DNA of 11,291 nucleotides from Bacillota bacterium (GTDB taxonomy: Bacteria; Bacillota; Clostridia; Christensenellales; CAG-138). Below are positions 7,074-11,291 of the stretch, in pieces (position 1 is the stretch's first letter; the number at the start of each line of letters is the position of its first letter). The notes under the pieces are model-generated. The model had not been told where the DNA came from and did not search any database. It saw only the letters and a list, made by a program, of their open reading frames with translations. Both the position numbers and the translations under genes were made by a program. Where the stretch lies: the NCBI GenBank assembly GCA_023399275.1, contig JAEWQH010000072.1:1-11291 (forward strand), in the 5' to 3' direction.

Positions 7074-7709
7074 ATGACGAATTCGAACCACGAAGAACCG
7101 AGAGGGCTCCGCAGGCTGCGCATCGCGCGGCGCTCGATGCTGTACATCGTGCGCACGCTGTTGCTGGTCATCATGGCGGCGATTTTGTGCATCGGCGTGT
7201 TTTTGACCGCTGAACGCTATTCCAACCTCTATATACTGACCTCGGAGGGCATGGCCCTGCGTGCGGAGTGCGTCTTTGCCGACGGCGCGCGAAACGACCT
7301 GGAGGAGTATTTTACGCTCACGTTTTTGGAGAGCGACCCGGCCATGTCGGACGCAACATACGCCAACTATACGATTACGGATTACACCTACGATCTCACG
7401 ATCGAGAAGATCAGCGTTTTGCCCTGGTCGATGAGCGCGACCGTCACGGCGACGGAGCGCGTGACCCTCAAAGGCAGCATCAACGCCGACCAGCTGAGCG
7501 AGGAGCAGAATCCGGCGGACTTCCCGCTGCCCGAGTGGACGCCCAAGCGCTACCGCATCAAGTTTATCAACAATAATGCGCGCTGGTATATCTCCGAACT
7601 GACGCTGGTGGAGGAGAACCCCGAAAGCGAAAGCTACGGTACGCCGGACCCCAACGAATCCCCGATTCCGGCGGCGACGCCGACGCCGAAGCCGACCGAG
7701 GCGCCATGA
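7074..7709 (+). CDS. Membrane-anchored extracytoplasmic protein of unknown function
   Basis: 211 residues; I do not recognise the family. The N-terminus is Arg-rich (10-20), followed by one hydrophobic segment (about 23-45, LLLVIMAAILCIGVFL), which predicts an N-in, C-out single-pass anchor. Residues about 46-185 form an alpha/beta extracytoplasmic domain with alternating hydrophobic strands and a late block KRYRIKFINNNARWYISEL. That block recalls NTF2-like secreted domains of clostridial membrane proteins, but this is only a resemblance. The C-terminus is a Pro/Thr-rich tail (PIPAATPTPKPTEAP), as in wall-spanning linkers. The start is set by GAAGG at 7062-7066, 7 bases before ATG, and by the promoter position. 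Its stop overlaps the dus start (ATGA, 7706-7709), so the two are cotranscribed, though no functional link to tRNA modification is evident. A real gene is near certain; function is unknown. Confidence 0.88.
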   Translation: MTNSNHEEPRGLRRLRIARRSMLYIVRTLLLVIMAAILCIGVFLTAERYSNLYILTSEGMALRAECVFADGARNDLEEYFTLTFLESDPAMSDATYANYTITDYTYDLTIEKISVLPWSMSATVTATERVTLKGSINADQLSEEQNPADFPLPEWTPKRYRIKFINNNARWYISELTLVEENPESESYGTPDPNESPIPAATPTPKPTEAP

Positions 7710-8656
7710 CGCGGCGGCTCTTCCCCGCAAACAGGCCGGCCGTGTGTCTGGCGCCGATGGCGGGGTTTACCGACCGCGCGTTTCGTCTGCTCTGCCGCGA
7801 GCGCGGCGCCGACCTTGTTACGAGTGAGATGATCAGCGCCAAGGGCCTCTGCTTTATGAGCGAACGTACGCGTGCGCTGTATCTGCCGGATGATGCGGAC
7901 GCGCCGTACGCCGTGCAGCTCTTCGGCAGCGAACCGGAGACGGTGGCGCGGGCGGTCTCCATCGTGGAGCGGGATATGGGCGAGCGGCTGCTCTCCATCG
8001 ATCTCAACATGGGTTGCCCGGCGCCGAAGATCGCCGGCAATGGCGACGGCAGCGCGCTGATGCGCGATCCCGTGCGCGCGGGGCGCGTTGTCAGGGCCGC
8101 GGTCGATGCCGCGCGCGTTCCGGTTTCAGTGAAGTTTCGCAAGGGGTGGGACGCGGCGCATGAAAATGCGGCGGCATTTGCCCGCGTATGCGAGGAGAAC
8201 GGCGCCTCGTTTCTGACCATCCACGGCAGGACGCGGGAGCAGATGTATGCGGGTCACGCGGATCGCGCCTGCATGGCGCAGGTCAAGCAGGCGGTGCATA
8301 TCCCCGTGCTTGCAAACGGCGACGTGCGCGATGCGCAAAGCGCGCTGGATACCCTCCGCGAAACCGGCTGCGACGGGGTCATGATCGGGCGAGGCGCGCT
8401 CGGCAACCCGTTTGTGTTTGAGGAGATCGTCTGCGCGCTTGAGGGCAGGGGATACAGCCCGCCTGCGTGGGAAGAGCGGCGCGAGACCGCCCTGCGGCAC
8501 GTGCGCATGGCGCTGGAGGAAAAGGGAGATCACGCGATCGTCGAGCTGCGAAAGCATCTGTCGTTTTATCTGCGGGGAGCCAAGGATGCGGCGAAGCTGA
8601 GAACCCGCATCAACGCCTGCAAAACGCTGGAAGAACTTGAGCAAATATGGGGTTGA
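7706..8656 (+). CDS. dusB: tRNA-dihydrouridine synthase, DusB type
   Basis: FMN- and NADPH-dependent flavoenzyme that reduces uridines in the tRNA D-loop. 316 residues with the full Dus pattern: LAPMAGFTDRAFR at the N-terminus of the TIM barrel, NMGCPAPKI with catalytic Cys104, VKFRKGW with Lys143, TIHGRTREQMY (His173), the flavin-phosphate sites LANGDV (202-207) and IGRGALGNPF, and a C-terminal helical tRNA-binding domain (HLSFYLRGAKDAAKLR). The start is set by the ATGA overlap with the upstream membrane protein gene; only a weak GAGG (7698-7701) precedes it, so translation probably depends on coupling. Placement before greA and lysS follows a gene order common in Firmicutes. Dus-family membership is secure; the DusB subgroup is likely but not proven. 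Confidence 0.94.
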   Translation: MTRRLFPANRPAVCLAPMAGFTDRAFRLLCRERGADLVTSEMISAKGLCFMSERTRALYLPDDADAPYAVQLFGSEPETVARAVSIVERDMGERLLSIDLNMGCPAPKIAGNGDGSALMRDPVRAGRVVRAAVDAARVPVSVKFRKGWDAAHENAAAFARVCEENGASFLTIHGRTREQMYAGHADRACMAQVKQAVHIPVLANGDVRDAQSALDTLRETGCDGVMIGRGALGNPFVFEEIVCALEGRGYSPPAWEERRETALRHVRMALEEKGDHAIVELRKHLSFYLRGAKDAAKLRTRINACKTLEELEQIWG

Positions 8657-8681
8657 CACGCCTTTTTTGCACAAATATAAT
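8653..8681 (+). promoter_or_regulatory. Perfect consensus promoter for greA
   Basis: TTGACA (8653-8658), a 17-base spacer and TATAAT (8676-8681): both hexamers and spacing match the housekeeping consensus exactly. The dus stop codon TGA (8654-8656) lies inside the -35 box. Transcription should start near 8688. Confidence 0.88.
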
Positions 8682-8690
8682 AGGTAAACA

Positions 8691-8718
8691 CGGCAGGGGC
8701 CGTTTGCAAGGCCTGCCG
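8691..8718 (+). promoter_or_regulatory. 5' leader hairpin of greA mRNA
   Basis: CGGCAGG (8691-8697) pairs with CCTGCCG (8712-8718), a 7-bp GC-rich stem starting about three bases after the predicted transcription start and ending three bases before the Shine-Dalgarno AAGGAG (8722-8727). No T-run follows, so it is not a terminator. It could stabilise the 5' end or influence ribosome access. Confidence 0.5.
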
Positions 8719-8736
8719 CAAAAGGAGTAACGAACG

Positions 8737-9210
8737 ATGGCAGAAATCTGGCTTACGCCTGAAGAAATCGCAAAGCGTGAAGAGCGACTGGAATACCTCA
8801 AGACGGCGAGGCGCCTCGAAATTGCCGAGCAGCTGAAGATTGCGCGCGCGTTTGGCGACCTTTCCGAAAACGCGGAGTACGACGCGGCGAAAAACGAACA
8901 GGCAAAGAACGAATACGATATCCAGCAACTGGAAAACGAGCTGAAAAACGCGAAGGTCATCGACGAGAGCGCCATAGACGTCACCTCGGTGGCCGTCGGC
9001 GCGACGGTGAAGCTCACGGATGTCAATGATAAATCCAAAAAACACACCTTCCAGATCGTCGGCAGCGCGGAAGCCGATCCGGTCAACGGGCGAATCTCCA
9101 ACGAATCGCCGATCGGCAAGGCCGTTCTGGGGCACAAAGCCGGCGATGTGGTCGAGGTTACGACCCCCGGCGGCATGCTGAAGCTGAAGATCACGTCGAT
9201 CGGCAAGTGA
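8737..9210 (+). CDS. greA: Transcription elongation factor GreA
   Basis: Binds the RNA polymerase secondary channel and stimulates cleavage of backtracked RNA. 157 residues, the normal family length (E. coli 158). The N-terminal antiparallel coiled coil (about 1-75) carries DLSENAEYDAAK with the acidic tip residues Asp41 and Glu44 at the same numbers as in E. coli. The FKBP-like C-terminal domain (about 80-157) shows VAVGATVKL, SNESPIGKAVLGHKAGD and the terminal LKITSIGK. AAAGGAG at 8721-8727 sits 9 bases before the ATG. It has its own perfect promoter and its own terminator, so it can be expressed independently of dus and lysS. Confidence 0.97.
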   Translation: MAEIWLTPEEIAKREERLEYLKTARRLEIAEQLKIARAFGDLSENAEYDAAKNEQAKNEYDIQQLENELKNAKVIDESAIDVTSVAVGATVKLTDVNDKSKKHTFQIVGSAEADPVNGRISNESPIGKAVLGHKAGDVVEVTTPGGMLKLKITSIGK

Positions 9211-9226
9211 TGCAAACAGGTTCTAC

Positions 9227-9253
9227 GGGGGCGGCGCGCCCCCTTGTTTTTTT
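9227..9253 (+). terminator. Intrinsic terminator of greA
   Basis: GGGGGCG (9227-9233), a GCG loop, CGCCCCC (9237-9243), then TTGTTTTTTT to 9253. A classic rho-independent terminator 16 bases after the greA stop. Confidence 0.93.
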
Positions 9254-9273
9254 GGACCGCAACAGGCGATAAT
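9244..9273 (+). promoter_or_regulatory. Possible lysS promoter overlapping the greA terminator
   Basis: TTGTTT (9244-9249) and GATAAT (9268-9273) are separated by 18 bases. The -35-like box is the U-tract of the greA terminator. Because that terminator should block read-through, lysS needs a promoter in the gap before 9317 and this is the best one visible, but the match is modest. No T-box leader, expected in some Firmicutes aminoacyl-tRNA synthetase genes, fits in so short a gap. Confidence 0.35.
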
Positions 9274-9316
9274 AAAAGCAGACCGAGCAAGAAACGCAGT
9301 TTAGAGGAGAGACGAA

Positions 9317-10846
9317 ATGGAACACCCGTCCGAAGACCGGCAGAACCAGCCGCAGGAACAGGAGCTCACGCAGGAGCAGCTTTCGGAGCTGCTGCAGATC
9401 CGCCGGGATAAGCTCGGCGCGCTGCAGGCCGCGGGCAACGACCCCTTTGCAAACACCACCTACGATGTGAGCTGCTTTAGCAGCGACATCCTGGCAAGCC
9501 CGCCGCCGCAGGAGGGCGAGCGCGGCATGCGGGTCTCCATCGCGGGGCGCATGGTCTCGCGCCGCATCATGGGAAAGGCGAGCTTTGCGCACCTGCTGGA
9601 CGCGAAAGGTCGCATTCAGGCGTATTTCAAGCGGGATGATCTCGGCGAGGGCGCCTACGATGCGTTCAAGACCTTCGATATCGGGGATATCCTCGGCGTA
9701 GAGGGCTATGTGTTTGTCACGCGCACGGGCGAGATCAGCGTGCACGCCGAGAAGGTCACGCTGCTCTCCAAATCCCTGCGTCCGCTGCCGGAGAAGTATC
9801 ACGGGTTGAAGGACCCTGAGCTGCGCTACCGCCAGCGCTTCGTCGATCTGATCGTCAATCCGGAGGTGCGCGAGATGTTTCAAAAGCGCAGCCGCATCAT
9901 CTCTCAAATCCGCCGGCGCATGGACGAGCGGGGCTTCATCGAGGTAGAGACGCCCGTGCTCAACACGACGGCCAGCGGCGCCTCCGCGCGCCCGTTTATC
10001 ACGCATCACAACACGCTCGATCTCGACATGTACCTTCGCATCGCGACCGAGCTGCACCTGAAAGAGTGCGTGGTCGGCGGGCTGGAGCGCGTCTATGAAA
10101 TCGGCCGGCTGTTTCGCAACGAGGGCATGGACGCCATGCACAATCCCGAGTTTACCACCATCGAGGCGTATCAGGCGTATACAGACTACAACGGCATGAT
10201 GGAGCTGGCGGAGGATCTCTTCTCGCGCTGCAGCCTCGCCGTCAACGGCACGACGAAGATCACCTATCAGGGCGTGGAGATCGACCTCACGCCGCCATAT
10301 GCGCGCGTTTCGATGAACGAGGCCGTGCGGCAGGCGACGGGGGTGGATTTCTATGCCTGCGCTTCGGATGAGGAAGCGCGGCAAAAGGCGAAGACGCTGG
10401 GGCTGGAGGGAAAGGACAAGACCGCCACGCGCGGCAAACTGCTTGCCGAGGCGTTCGACGCGTTTGTAGAGGAGACGCTGGTGCAGCCAACGTTCATCAT
10501 CGACTATCCGGTGGAGATATCTCCCCTGAGCAAGCGCAAGCCCTCCGCGCCGCATCTGACGGAGCGGTTTGAGCTCTTCATCGCAGGCCATGAATACGCA
10601 AACGCGTTTTCAGAGCTCAACGACCCCGTGGATCAGCGCGGCCGATTCGTGCAGCAGGCGCAAGAGCGCGCCAAAGGCGACGACGAGGCCATGATGATCG
10701 ACGAGGACTTCTGCCTGGCGCTTGAATATGGCCTGCCTCCGACGGGCGGCATCGGCATCGGCATCGACCGCATGGTGATGCTGCTCACCGACGCGCCGAC
10801 GATCCGGGACGTGCTGCTCTTCCCCACCATGAAACCGATCAAGTAG
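9317..10846 (+). CDS. lysS: Lysyl-tRNA synthetase, class II
   Basis: Charges tRNA-Lys with lysine in two ATP-dependent steps; cytoplasmic homodimer. 509 residues, close to the usual 490-505. An N-terminal charged Gln/Glu-rich stretch (1-35) leads into an OB-fold anticodon-binding domain (about 70-165, with RVSIAGRMVSRRIMGKASFA). The catalytic core shows motif 1 (GFIEVETPVL, 206-215), motif 2 (VYEIGRLFRNEG from 259, Arg267) and motif 3 (GGIGIGIDRM, Arg485). The lysine-specific blocks PEFTTIEAYQAY and AGHEYANAFSELNDP separate it from AspRS and AsnRS. The start is set by AGAGGAG at 9303-9309, 7 bases before ATG. It is followed by its own terminator and then by a probable rRNA promoter, an order also seen in Bacillus subtilis. 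Confidence 0.97.
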   Translation: MEHPSEDRQNQPQEQELTQEQLSELLQIRRDKLGALQAAGNDPFANTTYDVSCFSSDILASPPPQEGERGMRVSIAGRMVSRRIMGKASFAHLLDAKGRIQAYFKRDDLGEGAYDAFKTFDIGDILGVEGYVFVTRTGEISVHAEKVTLLSKSLRPLPEKYHGLKDPELRYRQRFVDLIVNPEVREMFQKRSRIISQIRRRMDERGFIEVETPVLNTTASGASARPFITHHNTLDLDMYLRIATELHLKECVVGGLERVYEIGRLFRNEGMDAMHNPEFTTIEAYQAYTDYNGMMELAEDLFSRCSLAVNGTTKITYQGVEIDLTPPYARVSMNEAVRQATGVDFYACASDEEARQKAKTLGLEGKDKTATRGKLLAEAFDAFVEETLVQPTFIIDYPVEISPLSKRKPSAPHLTERFELFIAGHEYANAFSELNDPVDQRGRFVQQAQERAKGDDEAMMIDEDFCLALEYGLPPTGGIGIGIDRMVMLLTDAPTIRDVLLFPTMKPIK

Positions 10847-10883
10847 AGCGGATCTCTCGGCGGAAATGCCGACCGACCAGTAT

Positions 10884-10916
10884 AAGCCCGCCCGCGGATT
10901 CCGCGGGCGGGCTTTT
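10884..10916 (+). terminator. Intrinsic terminator of lysS
   Basis: AAGCCCGCCCGCGG (10884-10897) and its exact reverse complement CCGCGGGCGGGCTT (10901-10914) surround an ATT loop, a 14-bp stem, with TTTT at 10913-10916. Very strong. It isolates lysS from the following rRNA-type promoter. Confidence 0.93.
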
Positions 10917-11104
10917 GCCAACTTTAGAAGGGGAGAAAAACGAGCGCAAACGGCTGCCGAAGAAGGCGTTTTTATATATCATTTTTGTATTTTGAAAATC
11001 GGAGAAATAGAAAGATTCAGAACAAACGATGCGAATATTTAGAATTAATCAGGATAATAAGCGAATATTGATGGATATTGGCGGAAAATGGCTGTAAATG
11101 CTCT
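10917..11104. other. AT-rich intergenic DNA upstream of a probable rRNA promoter
   Basis: A sharp drop in GC relative to the rest of the window, with A- and T-tracts such as GTTTTTATATATC and TATTTTGAAAATC. No credible coding sequence was found. AT-rich DNA upstream of a strong promoter could serve as UP-element-like binding sites for the RNA polymerase alpha subunit. A 9-base direct repeat lies within it (listed separately). Confidence 0.5.
11031..11069 (+). repeat. Two 9-base direct repeats upstream of the rRNA-type promoter
   Basis: GCGAATATT occurs at 11031-11039 and again at 11061-11069, exactly 30 bases apart, close to three helical turns, so both copies face the same side of the DNA. 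A degenerate third unit (GGATATTGGCGG) follows from 11073. The second copy ends 35 bases before the -35 box. This may be a protein-binding array or chance in AT-rich sequence. Confidence 0.35.
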
Positions 11105-11133
11105 TTGTCTTGAGCCCGTTTCACTGCTATACT
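11105..11133 (+). promoter_or_regulatory. Probable rRNA operon promoter
   Basis: TTGTCT (11105-11110), a 17-base spacer and TATACT (11128-11133), with an extended -10 TGC at 11125-11127. Transcription would start near 11140. The AT-rich upstream DNA, the isolation by the lysS terminator and the following leader motifs fit a ribosomal RNA promoter. Confidence 0.6.
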
Positions 11134-11139
11134 AAGCAA

Positions 11140-11291
11140 GCTGTCGCAGGAAACCAACACAAGCAACGGCAAAAGCACCTTGAAAACTATATAGTGCAGG
11201 AAACAAAAAACAAGCCAGTAATTCTGAGGCAAGGCATCGAGAGGTGCCAAGTTAAGGAATGAAATAACGCAACGAATTTGAGTGAGCGTAC
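11140..11291 (+). ncRNA. Probable leader of an rRNA operon; rRNA gene beyond the window
   Basis: No ORF fits. GCACCTTGAAAACTATATAG (11175-11194) resembles the CTTTGAAAACT boxA-type antitermination element found in leaders and spacers of Firmicutes rRNA operons. GGCATC-GAGA-GGTGCC (11233-11248) forms a 6-bp hairpin with a GNRA tetraloop. GCAGGAAAC occurs at 11146 and 11196. A dus gene and lysS immediately upstream match the neighbourhood of rRNA operons in Bacillus subtilis. No 16S or 23S start is reached, so this is inferred from context and motifs. Confidence 0.55.

Noticed and set aside
11099..11107. TGCTCTTTG as the boxA of an rRNA operon
   Set aside because: It matches boxA in letters but overlaps the -35 box, so it would not be in the transcript from the promoter seen. 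The CTTGAAAACT element near 11175 is a better candidate.
11017..11250. 77-residue ORF on the - strand in the AT-rich tail
   Set aside because: It runs antisense across the promoter and boxA-like leader, has no good ribosome binding site that I could see and no recognisable domain. Chance ORFs are expected in such AT-rich DNA.
1..11291. CRISPR arrays, insertion sequences, tRNA genes or phage genes
   Set aside because: No regularly spaced repeats, transposase motifs, tRNA folds or phage-type proteins were seen. The window is almost fully explained by housekeeping genes.

Overview
The window is 11.3 kb of compact, GC-rich (by eye near 60%) bacterial chromosome with no sign of mobile DNA. Split glycine decarboxylase (GcvPA/GcvPB), the Clostridia-type Mrp/NBP35 ATPase, and the order dus - greA - lysS - rRNA leader (Bacillus subtilis also has a dus gene and lysS just upstream of an rRNA operon) point to a GC-rich member of the Firmicutes, probably an anaerobic clostridium. 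That placement is inference.

Region 1 (1-3543): the end of a glycine-cleavage operon on the + strand. It holds the last 279 codons of gcvPB, then, through an ATGA overlap, one 883-residue ORF joining a complete aminomethyltransferase (GcvT) to a complete serine hydroxymethyltransferase-like (SHMT/GlyA) domain. A strong intrinsic terminator closes the operon. Region 2 (3581-5899): tdh and kbl, also joined by ATGA, with their own candidate promoter. Together the two operons form one route: threonine to 2-amino-3-ketobutyrate (Tdh), to glycine plus acetyl-CoA (Kbl), to CO2, NH3 and methylene-THF (glycine cleavage), with serine made from glycine plus methylene-THF (SHMT domain). The GcvT-SHMT fusion is the most interesting object here because the one-carbon unit is made and consumed in the same polypeptide, and because the SHMT half has unusual residues at two normally conserved active-site positions.

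Region 3 (5900-6912): a convergent junction with a perfect 14-bp-stem palindrome, then an Mrp/NBP35 iron-sulfur carrier ATPase on the - strand behind a near-consensus promoter. Region 4 (7025-10916): on the + strand, a membrane-anchored protein of unknown function coupled by ATGA to a DusB-type tRNA-dihydrouridine synthase, then greA behind a perfect TTGACA-17-TATAAT promoter whose -35 box contains the dus stop codon, then lysS. greA and lysS each end in a strong intrinsic terminator.

Region 5 (10917-11291): AT-rich, without a convincing gene. It holds a strong extended -10 promoter and a leader with a boxA-like element and a GNRA hairpin, best read as the promoter and leader of an rRNA operon whose first gene lies beyond the window.
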